DNA of 64,000 nt from positions 94,994,319 to 95,058,318 of the forward strand of contig OX235264.1 in assembly GCA_944472135.2 (NCBI GenBank). Direction: 5' to 3'. The position numbers were made by a program, and so were the translations under genes. Positions 1 to 11,329 of the stretch are shown here, one piece after another (the first letter of the stretch is position 1; every line of letters starts with the position of its first letter). The notes beneath the pieces are model-generated. The model was not told the DNA's origin. It searched no databases and saw only the letters and a program-made list of their open reading frames with translations. This DNA comes from Trichobilharzia regenti. Its lineage: Eukaryota > Platyhelminthes > Trematoda > Strigeidida > Schistosomatidae.

Positions 1-1155
1 GTTACTCTCATAAGGAAAACACTAAATGGAGGGGGAAATAGTGTTGAGTTCTTGCAGTGACATTATTTTCTCGCAACGCTATCAACGAATTATTATTACA
101 ACTCTCCTTCGAAAACTGTTGGAAGGACATTCCACGGTCAGGGATAAATATGGATACAGGCCAGCCAGGAAAGACTTGGATTTCTTAAATTGAACCACTA
201 ATTCACTGATATGGTGAATCACTCTATGAATATCTGTGCTCTCCAGTTTTGATAGTATCTTCTATGGGATAAAACGTCGCCATCTCATGCAGTCTTCTGT
301 GACTGGAAACTACAAGAATAGTAGTCGCCTGGTTGCATGCATATTCCAGTTATGCTGACTTACAAGAAGGCATATCGAACATAAATCCTAGCCTAAATTG
401 TCGTCACACAAAACAGAGCTTGAATTCGTGGTGCCTCAGTAGTGAATAATCTGAATACTACTGAGAGAGAGACATTAGAAAGTGATAGTTCTCAGTATTC
501 GAATTCGCGAAATATATGCAGAATAACGAACAATTCTCAAATAAAATCGCGGATTTCGCAAGCTAGATTTCTGACAGAGTGCAATCACACATATAGTTTC
601 ATCACATTTTCTGCGATGTTGTGGATTGTGTGGCCGAAATTCACCACACCTCCAGTAGGACGACTAAGTGAATTATTACACACGAGTAGCCCTCTGCACA
701 ACTACCTGCCTGTTTACAGTTTATCAGCTACACTTACAAGTATTTATGGTATTTTTGTGGTGCACATGTTTATGAGGGATATTCGGGTTACTCTTGGGAT
801 AGAATACGGATTTTCACTGTTCGTATGGAAAAGTACTCTGAGTGTCATTCTCCATGTTCATTCGTGATAAGGCGTTGTGAACGACGATCTGGCTGTAGGC
901 GAAGTTCCTGAATTCACAACATCCTCACATCGACGACGACGACGATTAATATCGGAGATTGCATTCAAGAACACACTTACGGCGAATCATAATCTGAACA
1001 AATCGACAGTAGTGGATTCAGTAGCCAGAAGTGAAAATTCCAAAGAACACAGTTCACTGACCACTGTGGTACATTTTCTATTGTGTGAAATGGACTGTTT
1101 GTTTGAGATCCACACCTATGTGCATATATGGTTGGTTCAAACACACATGTGGTCA
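1..1155 (+). repeat. Inverted repeat IR1, left arm (truncated by window edge)
   Basis: Reads as the reverse complement of 8732-9881, so position n pairs with about 9882-n. The few differences seen include one extra CGA triplet in the right arm's GACGAC run and one changed codon near 1012. Similarity ends near 1155, just past a shared caaacacac. The first 106 bases also occur in the same orientation at 16634-16740. A diverged copy lies at 16749-17575. An open frame at 442-867 is kept in both arms only because the arms are nearly identical; I do not call it coding. Confidence 0.9.
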
Positions 1156-1519
1156 CGCCACCGAATACGTGTGAATGACCATCATTCCTACAAGTAATAA
1201 TTCCAATTAATAATTCGGTTCAGTAATATTTGAAATATATACTAGGTGGTGGTGGAATAATGTCAGTAAGCACATTTCACATGATGTGTCATCCCAGGAA
1301 CCAGTATTGTTTGCATTTGTCGAAAACGCGCGTAACCACTGAAGGCGGCGTCACATGTGGTCCACGCGGTAGGCTATTCACAAATGCATCGACTCACAGT
1401 CTGAACCACAAATACACTCAACACAGATCCGTATAATCAGGGAAAGAAAGATCAATGTTCACAACATCCTCAACTCGATGTGAGCGTGTGTCGCCACTAA
1501 CTACCTGATGTTTGAGATG
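1156..1519. other. Unassigned stretch
   Basis: I see no gene, RNA or repeat relationship to the rest of the window here. Open frames are short, with no recognisable protein character. Confidence 0.4.
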
Positions 1520-1838
1520 ACGTCGTTGTAAGTGACTACGAAAATTGTAGAACCAATCGTAGTAAGTCTTTCGATCTCACTCACAATTGGTGAGAATGGA
1601 GGTGACTTGATTGGTGTGATTGAAACTGCACAGCTGTGGTGATTCGCTTCACTATACTCTACTCCTCTCAATTCACACACATGCATGCATGTCACATGTG
1701 TCTCCCTGTCTCATATGATATGTCATCATGGTTGAGTGAGTGAGTGTGTTTGTGCGCTCAGCAAAATACTGTATAAATACGGTGGAGTGACGATGATCGT
1801 GTATGACAGTGTGATAATCAGTCTCCAGAGAAGTGAGA
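1520..1838 (+). promoter_or_regulatory. Putative promoter and 5' UTR of peptide-precursor copy 1
   Basis: A canonical TATA box (tataaata) lies at 1772-1779, about 60 bases before the ATG at 1839, so transcription would start near 1800. The upstream region to about 1520 is shared with 46662-46945 on the other strand, including CCAAT-like motifs in both orientations (aaccaatcg, gattggtg) and the block ggtggagtga just after the TATA box. Conservation of this region between two otherwise diverged copies supports promoter function. The start site itself is inferred. Confidence 0.55.
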
Positions 1839-2084
1839 ATGCAGTCGAAGTGTCTACGAAATAGATTGGCCATCGGTGTCGTCATCTTCGTCATCCAATT
1901 GATCACAGTGTTTGCAGCTGTGGCACACGATACTCTCGCGATTGATAAACGTGAGTGATTCAAGCTGAAGTAGCTGACTGAGTGTTTGTGATATGAATTT
2001 GCTATGTGTGAAATGCTCTCAATGTCTTTTGTGTCTTCCATTTTACCACTAGGTCAGAAGGAGCCGTTTCGATATGGAAGGTAG
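1839..2084 (+). CDS. Neuropeptide-like secreted peptide precursor, copy 1 (two exons)
   Basis: Predicted 47-residue prepropeptide. Exon 1 (1839-1950, 112 nt) codes a basic N-terminus (MQSKCLRNR), a hydrophobic core (about residues 10-29), typical of a signal peptide, and the spacer HDTLAIDK. A GTGAGT donor at 1951 and a pyrimidine-rich stretch ending CACTAG at 2052 define a 102-nt phase-1 intron that splits the Arg codon of a Lys-Arg site. Exon 2 (2053-2084) adds QKEPFRYGR and TAG. Cleavage after Lys-Arg, removal of the final Arg and use of Gly as amide donor would give QKEPFRY-amide; the N-terminal Gln could cyclise. This is the known plan of animal amidated neuropeptides; flatworms have many short ones ending in aromatic/hydrophobic-Arg-X-amide. 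A TATA box lies upstream and AATAAA at 2185. The inverted copy at 45076-46661 has identical exon lengths, which supports the model. Alternatives: another short secreted peptide, or the start of a micro-exon gene. Expression is unproven. Confidence 0.6.
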
Positions 2085-2184
2085 TCAGCGAGCCTGAGTT
2101 TCGCAACAGGTGTGTTGGTATTGCATGCAATCCGAAGGATTTGAACATTGGTTGTGATTACGTTGTATTCTGTGATATTATAGT

Positions 2185-2190
2185 AATAAA
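2185..2190 (+). terminator. Polyadenylation signal AATAAA for peptide-precursor copy 1
   Basis: AATAAA lies 101 bases after the stop codon. The aligned position in copy 2 carries ATTAAA (44973-44978, minus strand), the commonest natural variant. A 3' end near 2205 would give a spliced mRNA of about 300 nt. Confidence 0.5.
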
Positions 2191-2212
2191 CATATATACT
2201 CGTCTATTAACC

Positions 2213-2810
2213 TTGTTTTGCATACCGACGTTTGCTCTCCGATATTGAGTTGACAAGTAGTGGATGTGAAAATTCCATGGTCTGACACCATAATGGATAT
2301 ATCCCCGACCTTCGATGAAGTGTCTCTTTGACAACTATGATATCATATATATATTATATAGTAGTGTTAGAAAATAGAGGTGTATCTTCAAATACTGTCG
2401 GTTTATTTCATTAGTTTACGTATTGCTTATCCGTTTTCTCTGCGCTAATTTTCCGTTTAAAGCAGTCCTGAAATTTCCAGTATTTCTCACCACGCTGACA
2501 CTTGACATTGGCTGCATTTCAGCGTCGTCTGAATGACATAAAAATGAATGTGGTATCTAGCTTCTTCTAAATTCGTTGAGATTAAACGTCTTCACTTAAG
2601 CCTTGCTGAAATTGGCGGTGAAACTGCATAATCATCAGGTACAGTCAGTATGTTAGTCGGAATCTACCTGAAGCTGTTGATGCATATGAAGTGAGCAGAA
2701 CGGTGACTAACTCTGAAGCTGTCAACGACACAACATTATTCACCGGCCCACAATTTGGCTGAATAAGCACGTGTGAACTGAGATGAATCGGAAACGCTAC
2801 CATATGAACG
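2213..2810 (+). repeat. Dispersed repeat, 3' flank of the peptide gene
   Basis: 2213-2340 matches 4020-4150 (shared block gacaagtagtggatgtgaaa) and, inverted, 44830-44960. 2470-2810 matches 4440-4700. The gene copy at 45076-46661 keeps the same flank in the same relative position, so this belongs to the duplicated gene unit. 4020-4700 is then a flank copy without a gene. Confidence 0.65.
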
Positions 2811-3339
2811 AGAATAAATCAGACAGTGCTCACATGCTTCAGCGTTTAGAATTAAGATCAACGTGTAGAGTTTATTGCAGCGGCGTTCCAAATTATTAAA
2901 ATACAAGTTGCACTTATCATGATATTCAGTCACATCTATCGACTTCATTGCACAGAAGGCGTATAATAATGCAAAAATGCACCACACACTTATCTCACTT
3001 CATTGGCTAATCAGTTATTCATCACGATGTTCAAATACACATATGTCGGAAAATCTGTTCACTCTCAACTGTCATTAGGACGGAAGAAGCCGAGCAGTAT
3101 TATATGATTGTAAGTGGAGGCCAACGAATCAGTTTCTGTTGATTTGCGCTGCTGTAAAAAGTGAACCATATTTTATCGACTATTTTATTCTGGATATCAA
3201 GGTGAATATTCTGCCAGGATTGATTCGAAGTTGATCTCCACAGGAAGAACAATGAAGGTTTTCAGAATGCTTCCTATTTGAACGCAGTTATATATGTGTT
3301 TGTAAATATTGGAGGTACTGGTGTCTTCTCTCTGCTGTC
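2811..3339. other. Unassigned stretch
   Basis: No gene or repeat partner recognised within the window. Only short chance frames. Confidence 0.35.
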
Positions 3340-4015
3340 ACGGAACACGACGAGGTGTAATGTTCCGTGAACTGTGAGATATTTAGTCTCCGACACAATA
3401 GTACTCGTCATTGCATCAGCTATTTCTCCTACCTGTCGTTCTGCTGTTCATACCCATCATCAGGTGTTATACAGAGATGAACTAGTGTTGACGTCGGACA
3501 TGAATGCCGTTCTACTCATTCGGTGTGTATTCACCAAATGAAAACATGTGACGTACACATATTCAACATGTTGTGGATGAGCATTATTCACTCACTGACT
3601 TGCAAAACACAAGATATTACTCATTCTCTGTACGCCTTAGTAATACGTTCATTGAAGTACTGCTCACGTGTATTTGTCTCGATGAGTCGTTAGGTGAGGC
3701 AGAGGTGGAGAGAGATAGAGATAAATAAGAATGTGTGTGTGTGATGAAGGGAAATATGTGTGACGTGCATGGAATCATCCACTTGTAGAATGAACTGACT
3801 ACTTCCTGTGTACTCAATGTTTCCTGTTCTACGAGAAATACGTAATGATTACAGAGGTTTATTTTGTGATCTTGTTTGTGATTGTATGACGACATTGATT
3901 TCAGCTACGTAGTATTGTATTGTGGCAGTTGCAAAATCTGCTAGTCATTCAGTGGTGAAATGATGAATGCTTTACGTTGAAAAGTGGATGGGGAACATCG
4001 GACAGTCTCTGTTCG
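3340..4015 (+). repeat. Dispersed repeat family (R3), forward copy
   Basis: Reverse complement of 30930-31600 and 49970-50640, and partly the same orientation as 28848-29230 and 47560-47960. Shared marks are the tcattctctgtacgc block near 3622, the gtggagagagatagag purine run near 3705, and tggatggggaacat near 3986. This copy lacks the SINE present at 28948-29131. It ends where the peptide-gene flank repeat begins. Confidence 0.6.
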
Positions 4016-4019
4016 TTTT

Positions 4020-4737
4020 GTTGTTTTGTATACCGACGTTTGCTCTCCGATATTGAGTTGACAAGTAGTGGATGTGAAAATTCAGTGGTATTATACAGCA
4101 GTAGCTATATTCTCGACCGTCGATGTAGGGTCTGAGTGACAAGCGTGATTTTACATGTCTTGGATATGTTGTGCTGTTGTTCTGGGTGTAATCGGAGCGA
4201 GATCTGAAATCCGTGGCAGTTTTGTTGGATTGTGGGTTGTATTAGCAGACCCTTTAGAAGAATTGAGTGCTGTCGAAATTTTCAGCGCAATATATCGACT
4301 AATTTGACAGGAAATCATCGCGTACTGGGAGCGATCTCCACACGATTACTCAATGAGATCTCATGCGCCGAATTATCGCAATGATTTCAGTGCATAGTTG
4401 CATAGATGATATTTCGCGAGTGCGAGCGTTTCTCACTCCTCTGAAATTTCACATTGACTGCATTTCAGCGTGATCGGAATGACATTACAATGAATATGGC
4501 ATCCAGCTTTGTCCAACACTGTTGAGATGGCATAGCGTCACTGAAGCCTAGATGAAATAGGCGGTGAAACTGCATGATATTCAGGAATAGGCATGCGGCA
4601 ACTAACTGTGAAGGTGTCGACGACACGACATCATTCACTCGCTCACAATTAGGCTAAATGAGCCTTAAGGTGAACTGAGGTGACCCTTGGTGGCTTTTAT
4701 ATGACGGAGAAAAAATAAGACATTGTTCAATTGCGAC
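4020..4737 (+). repeat. Second copy of the peptide-gene flank repeat
   Basis: Matches 2213-2340 and 2470-2810 with an extra middle part (4150-4440). That middle part is also found, inverted, at 44570-44830. RTE1-A is inserted at its right end (4739-4751). Confidence 0.6.
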
Positions 4738-4738
4738 A

Positions 4739-7700
4739 GTTTCCACAATTCTGTCTGTCTGTCTGTCTGGATTCAACATAGAACTTGGTACCCAAGTGCA
4801 GCACTTCGAGTTCCCACGTTCCGAATCGCACACAGAGGTAGACAAGAAGATGAGTGAAGAGAATCAATAGAGTTTGACATGTTTAAGAGTGAAAAAGAAT
4901 GGCTAATGGTAGAAAGGAATATGAAAGATTACAGAGACTGAATACATCTGCGCTGGCCATTGACAACGATTTTGAGCCATGTCACCTATTGTCTCCAGCC
5001 ATTGATTCCCAGAGTCCCGAAGGCCCCAACCCCTACCTTACTCAGTTTAACTGTCAAGGATTTCATGGATTGATGCCATGTTTCTGTTTGGCCACCACTG
5101 GCTCTTTTCCAACCTGCACCTATATCAGCTAGCAATGCCCGTCAGGGGAGGCGAGGCGATGGTTAGGCATGCGCACCACGTGACCTAGCCATCTCAATCT
5201 ATGTAACTTTATAGCCTCGTCGATTGATTTTCCCTCTTTGCCCAACACTCGACGCCTAACGTCAACATTACTTATCTTGTGAAACCACCTAACGTGAGAC
5301 AGAGATCGCAGACATCTATGATCGAAAGCAGTCAACCTTTTCATGTCTTCAACGCGTATTGGCCATATTTCAGAGCCATAGAGAAGGACGGAGTGAACTG
5401 CTGAGCAGTACACACGTCCCTTGGTTGATAACCGGATGTCACGCCTACGCCAGAGATGGTGTAAGTCAGCGAAAGCAGCTCGAGCTTTTCGGATCCGTGC
5501 TGAGATTTCATCGCCAATCAGTCCGTTGGTGCTATTACAAATTCCCAGATAGGTGAAGTGGTCAACATGTTCTATCACTTCACTCCCTATCACTAAGTTA
5601 GGAGTTGACGTGGTCCAGTCCTGTAGCAGCATCTTACATTTTGCAGGGGCGAATCGCATGCCAAACATACGAAGATTGCTGCTCAAGGTGTTCAGAAGAC
5701 TCTGCATTTTGTCACCATCCTCCCCTAACAGGACTATGTCATCTGCATATTCTAAGTCCGTAAGACTATTCCCTGGTAACAAGTCGATTCCTAAGTCATT
5801 ACGATCAGTTAAGGATACTTCCATTAGCATATCTATGATGAAGTTAAACAGAAATGGGGAAAGTGGACATCCCTGTCGGACACCACTGGTTGTTATCAAT
5901 TCAGATGACAATTCCCCATAAGCCCTTACACGACTACGTGAGTTTGAATAGAGTGCCTTGATTAGTGCAATGTACTTTCTTGGCACTCCCTTCACAGTCA
6001 AACATTGCCATAGTACCTTTCGATCCACGGAGTCGAAGGCCACCTTCAAGTCAAGAAATATGACAATTGTTGGACGCCGAAAAGTGTGTCTATGTTCTTG
6101 AATCTGTCGAAGAGTGAAGATATGATCTATGCACCCTCTACCTGGTCTAAAGCCTGCTTGATTTTCCCTTGTCTGTTCCTCCCGAGTTCTGCTTAGTCTA
6201 TGCATGATCACTGAGCCTAGGATTTTAGAGACTATGTTCGTTAGGCTGATCCCCCTATGATTATCACACGAGGACTTGTTTCCCTTCTTGAATATCGGTA
6301 TAATAAGTGACTTACCCCAGTCGGATGGCACTGTCTCTGATTCCCACACTTTGCCTAGTACCTCAGTTATTCTACAAACTAGTATGTCACCCCCATATTT
6401 AAACACCTCCGGAATAATTCCGTCGGGTCCTGCCGCTTTGCCTCGTTTCAAATTACTGATAGCTTTTGTAACCTCACCTACAGACGGCGGACCAGTGTCT
6501 ATATCGCATTAGGGTGTGTGCTGGATGTCAAGGAGGTTCAGTGTGGCTGCAGGCAAGTTAAATTGTCCCTCAAAGTGTTCTTTCCAGCGTCCAAGGCGTC
6601 TATCCTGAGAGCTAATTAAGGAGCCATTTTTCTCAGAAATAATCTCACTTATGATTTGCCTTCTCCAACCCGTTTCCATGATTAGTCTAAAGAGTTGTCT
6701 AGTGTCGCCTATCGCCGATGCGTTTTCCATCTCTTTTGCCTTTGTCACCCACCACTGTTCACGGTCCTTGCGGAGACTTTTAGTAAGTTTCCTTTTGTGC
6801 AGCTTTCGCTCCTCATTGAATTCGGAGCTCGCCGGAATAAGTATTCTAGCATCTATCAGTTCGGATGAGGCAGTCAAAATCCAGTGGTTTTTCCTCACCT
6901 TTGGATTTGCCTTATTCACAGCTTTTACAGATGTATCTATAGCTGACTGAATATTCTTCCAGGCTTCTCCAGGGTGAGCACAGCTGTCGAACTCAGATAT
7001 GTGTTTAGCTAGTTTTTCCTCAAATATGGATTTAGTTTCCTGATCGAGCTGAAGACGTGATGGTTTTACCGCCAGCTGTTTCCTACGTCCGTTCAGTCGT
7101 AAGCACACCCGAGCGCGGACCAGTGCATGGTCGGTATCTACACACGTGTTCCAGAAGGAGCGACAATCTCCTACCGACCCGCGCCAACGATAGCTTATTG
7201 CTATGTGGTCTATTTGTGTCCAGCGTTGGTTTGATGAAGGGGGTCTCCAAGTCAAACAGTGTCTCTCCTTGTGTTTGAAGTTAGTGCTTACAAGAAACAA
7301 ATGATTATCAGAACAGAACTGTAGGAGACGGTCACCGTTGTCGGTTCGCTGGCACGGAACTCCATAGGTGCCACCGACATCCTTCTCAGATTGACACAAT
7401 TTCCCTACTTGAGCATTAAAGTCACCAGCTAGAACGACTATGTCTGAGCGTTTAGCCTTTCGCACCAAACTAGACAGCTTTTGGTAGAACTCATCCTTCG
7501 TTTCATCTGAACTGCAGTCAGTGGGGGCGTAGGCGGAGATTACGAAAAGGCATCGGCGAGTAGTGCAGTCCTTTCTCCTTTTTACTGATCCGTTCAGACG
7601 GACAGCACACATTCGGCTATCTACCGGGATCCAGTCAAGCAATGTCTTTTCTGCCCTAGTACTCAAAGCTATCCCTACGCCAGCTAATCCTCGTGAACTG

Positions 7701-8521
7701 GCTGTGGCATCTCCTGACACCCTCAAGGTGAATTTTGCAGATTCATCCTGTTGGCCAGGTGGGGTTAGGTGAATAACCGCACTTGGGTCTTGTATGCGTG
7801 TTTCTGAAACACAACATACATCAATGGCTCGGGATGCCAGGGTCTTAACTAGTGATGCTTGTTGTCCTATTTGGCAAAGTGTCCTAACATTAAATGCTCC
7901 TATATGAAATTGGTGGCGTCGCTTTAGGAGACTATCGGTGGTGGTTTTTTGGCTTCCATCGTTTTTAGTGGACACAGAGTGAAGAGGTAGTGAGGAGCCA
8001 TCAAGTAGAGGAGTTGCATCAGTAAGAGGAAGGCAAGATAAAAGAGATGAAGATGAAGACAAAGATAAGTGAGGATTAGAGAGGTTTTGTGTGCATTTCG
8101 GATTGTGAGGGCGTTTGTCACTTCCCGGCTGCCCACACCGTGGAAGTTGGTTGCGTGACCGCAGAGCCCAGGGGACAACTGCTTGAGGCCGATCACACAC
8201 GGCCTGTCTTTTTGTTCTCTTTTGTTTGGTGTGTCTCAGTAGCAAACCTATCACTCCTGCCCTGTGACACGGCAGCAGGAAGCGCGGTCGTTGTTAATCC
8301 GGGCCACGGCCGATCCGGCATGAAATTTTGTGAATTTGTTTGAATCATGGTATTGGATGGGGTAGCTGCTTTTTGTTTAACCGCTATCCAAACAACCTGC
8401 CTGGCATGATAGAACCACAAGAGACATAAGCCTCAGCCAGTATAGCTTGAATAGGTCATTGCGGTGTTCAAGCCCGACCACCACGTCAAGGAAGCGGCTT
8501 TCAGTCGGGTTTCTACAATTC
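4739..8521 (-). mobile_element. RTE1-A: near-full-length RTE-type non-LTR retrotransposon
   Basis: The element occupies about 4752-8508 on the minus strand, flanked by near-identical direct repeats gtttccacaattc (4739-4751) and gtttctacaattc (8509-8521). These are read as a 13-bp target-site duplication with one later change. The 3' end is a short (CAGA)n tail, seen as ctgtctgtctgt on the plus strand, shared by copies B, C, D, E and F. Microsatellite-like 3' tails are typical of the RTE clade. It is the longest RTE1 copy here at the 5' end and may be complete. Confidence 0.85.
5129..8420 (-). pseudogene. RTE1-A endonuclease/reverse transcriptase polyprotein, broken
   Basis: From the 5' end (8420 downward): a short leader; an apurinic-type endonuclease domain with FNVRTL, VSETRIQ, AGDFNAQVG and TDHALV blocks; then reverse transcriptase with GKAAGPDG, NHRGISL, QAGFRPG, FLDLKVAFDSVDR, GVRQGCPLSPFLFN and the catalytic YADD (plus-strand 5738-5749); then the CETW-like and RWLGHV C-terminal blocks. 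Breaks relative to copy B: a 2-bp loss near 8205 shifts frame early; a GAA-to-TAA change makes an in-frame stop at 6509-6511 between the two domains; a 5-bp tandem duplication near 5150 shifts the C-terminus. All catalytic residues I can see are intact, so the copy is dead but young. It would act as a nuclear target-primed reverse transcriptase. RTE-clade membership rests on the EN-RT order, the single frame and the tail type. Confidence 0.85.
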
Positions 8522-8731
8522 AGAATGATATGTGCAGAAAATATGAGCGAAGTTCGATATTAGTTCCCATAATAGTTACAGGCTTCATGATATTCAGATG
8601 TATCGCAAACTTTATAGTGTCCGGCGAAGTTTCCGCGGTCTGTATCGGCGTGAAATTTGTTCATTGGGTACGTGAGTGCTACAAAGTTGAATTCGATCAG
8701 TTCAAGATAAAAATTCCCAGTCCTGACCACC

Positions 8732-9881
8732 GGTGTGTTTGAACCAACCATATATGCACATAGGTGTGGATCTCAAACAAACAGTCCATTTCACACAATA
8801 GAAAATGTACCACAGTGGTCAGTGAACTGTGTTCTTTGGAATTTTCACTTCTGGCTACTGAATCCATTACTGTCGATTTGTTCAGATTATGATTCGCCGT
8901 AAGTGTGTTCTTGAATGCAATCTCCGATATTAATCGTCGTCGTCGTCGTCGATGTGAGGATGTTGTGAATTCAGGAACTTCGCCTACAGCCAGATCGTCG
9001 TTCACAACGCCTTATCACGAATGAACATGGAGAATGACACTCAGAGTACTTTTCCATACGAACAGTGAAAATCCGTATTCTATCCCAAGAGTAACCCGAA
9101 TATCCCTCATAAACATGTGCACCACAAAAATACCATAAATACTTGTAAGTGTAGCTGATAAACTGTAAACAGGCAGGTAGTTGTGCAGAGGGCTACTCGT
9201 GTGTAATAATTCACTTAGTCGTCCTACTGGAGGTGTGGTGAATTTCGGCCACACAATCCACAACATCGCAGAAAATGTGATGAAACTATATGTGTGATTG
9301 CACTCTGTCAGAAATCTAGCTTGCGAAATCCGCGATTTTATTTGAGAATTGTTCGTTATTCTGCATATATTTCGCGAATTCGAATACTGAGAACTATCAC
9401 TTTCTAATGTCTCTCTCTCAGTAGTATTCAGATTATTCACTACTGAGGCACCACGAATTCAAGCTCTGTTTTGTGTGACGACAATTTAGGCTAGGATTTA
9501 TGTTCGATATGCCTTCTTGTAAGTCAGCATAACTGGAATATGCATGCAACCAGGCGACTACTATTCTTGTAGTTTCCAGTCACAGAAGACTGCATGAGAT
9601 GGCGACGTTTTATCCCATAGAAGATACTATCAAAACTGGAGAGCACAGATATTCATAGAGTGATTCACCATATCAGTGAATTAGTGGTTCAATTTAAGAA
9701 ATCCAAGTCTTTCCTGGCTGGCCTGTATCCATATTTATCCCTGACCGTGGAATGTCCTTCCAACAGTTTTCGAAGGAGAGTTGTAATAATAATTCGTTGA
9801 TAGCGTTGCGAGAAAATAATGTCACTGCAAGAACTCAACACTATTTCCCCCTCCATTTAGTGTTTTCCTTATGAGAGTAAC
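8732..9881 (-). repeat. Inverted repeat IR1, right arm
   Basis: Reverse complement of 1-1155. Its last 107 bases (9775-9881) also form the start of the IR2 left arm, so the two palindromes interlock. Its inner edge lies about 210 bases from the 5' end of RTE1-A. Confidence 0.9.
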
Positions 9882-11325
9882 ATCACAGCCTGTATGTGAT
9901 GGAGAGACTCGTCGCGTGATTCGTGACAAGCGATTCAAGTTGGTCACATAATTCGTATGTGAATTCAATCTCTCGTCAATGAAGCTGGGAAATCAAGACA
10001 GAGAGAAAGAGAGGAATGGGAGACCAAAATTCGAGAAGAGGGATGCATTCTCTGAACACTGAAGTGCACAATGAGGAGAGGAAGTCAGGAAGACAGACTG
10101 TGTGCAGACTGACATCATCATCATCATGAATTACAAGTAAAGATAAAGTCAATGAAATATTATGTGAATATCTGGACTGAACAACTCATCGATTCACACA
10201 GACAAAACTACCCACTGACGGAATTCACAAATTTTGGCTTCCACCAGATAACCAGGTGTGTTGAGTCAGGCTGACCTGATGACATTACTGAAAATCACAC
10301 AAAATCTACTGTCTCACAAACATAAAAGGCATGATATGTGTTAATTACTGTTATCATTGAGAAATATGCGTTATCATTATCGCGTCAGCAATTAGTTTTA
10401 TTTGATTTTCACCTTTACAAACAAGATAGATGTTAAGAGAAGCCGATCACAGTCATTTGACTGGATGTGGTAGCCAAGTGATTGTGTTTCTGTCATCACA
10501 TATTATCATTAGTATTGTCTCTATCTTTTTGTTATCGGAAAGTTGGGCTTCAGGTGCACGTCTCCACCGCGTTCGGTTCTCTGTCAACATTTCCAGTAGG
10601 CTTCCAGTCTACCCACAACTCATATCTCTTCTTCACATTGGAGTCTGTAGTTTGTTTGAGGTGCTCCTCATGACACGCCAAATCTCTGATCCATAAATTA
10701 GCACTGAATTCACATTCGAGTCGATAATCCGGATCTCATTATTCATCCTGAGTGCTGTCGATTTCCACACAGATTTGAGAGAAGTGAAAGCTTGACTTGC
10801 CTTCCCGATCCTTGATTTGATATACTCCTCATTTCTGTCCGCCAGTAGTTTGAACAATGCTTTTCAGGTCGGTTGGTAGACAGGTGAAGGAGGTCGCTTC
10901 TTTCAGGTTTCTCCCATTTATGCTGATTGTCGTCTGTTTTTGTTGCTGTTGCTGTTGGCCAGGAATCTTCATCATCTCTGTCTATTTTATGTTCACCTGG
11001 ATTCCTGCCTTCCTTGTATGCTGCTTTTTACTTGTCATCTTCCAGTTTGTGAGAAATCAGAGAAATGTCATCGGCAAAGCCCACACCAACTTTTGTGTAG
11101 CTCCGTTTCTTTCCTGTGTCTATCCCGCCCACCACTGTTTGTCGCATTATCCAGTCTACCTGAAATCAGGAAAACCAATTGAGATAGTGATTTGTAGTGA
11201 TTTCGATAGGAGACGGCTGTTTCGCATGAATCAAAATCATGCGAATCTTTCTCTTATTGATTTGACAACGACGACCATCAAGGACATGTCGTGTGATGAC
11301 CGAATTATTTCTTTTCCTCTGTTTC
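9775..11325 (+). repeat. Inverted repeat IR2, left arm (outer part)
   Basis: Position n pairs with about 26515-n in the right arm (15190-16740). By eye only scattered single-base differences are seen. The arm contains a dead RTE2 fragment at 10640-11170. The rest (9882-10630) holds no gene I can recognise. The arm resumes at 13666-13850 after an RTE2 insertion. Confidence 0.9.
10640..11170 (-). pseudogene. RTE2 reverse transcriptase C-terminal fragment inside IR2 left arm
   Basis: On the minus strand the translation IKSRIGKASQAFTSLKSVW followed by VLIYGSEIWRV matches the intact RTE2 at about 58670-58830 ([30 protein letters not shown]). The part further upstream keeps the glutamine-coding CAG/CAA run and the GRQT region. 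Frames are broken by several stops. The mirrored copy is at 15325-15895. Confidence 0.8.
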
Positions 11326-11329
11326 TCCC

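Noticed and set aside
442..867. 141-codon open frame repeated at 9015-9440 and partly at 16855-17106
   Set aside because: It is kept because the repeat arms are nearly identical. The diverged copy does not favour silent changes, and no domain, good start context or splice structure is visible.
2041..2084. Symmetric micro-exon of a longer micro-exon gene
   Set aside because: I tested donor sites after 2053; none gives a length that keeps phase. Both gene copies instead have an in-frame TAG at the same place.
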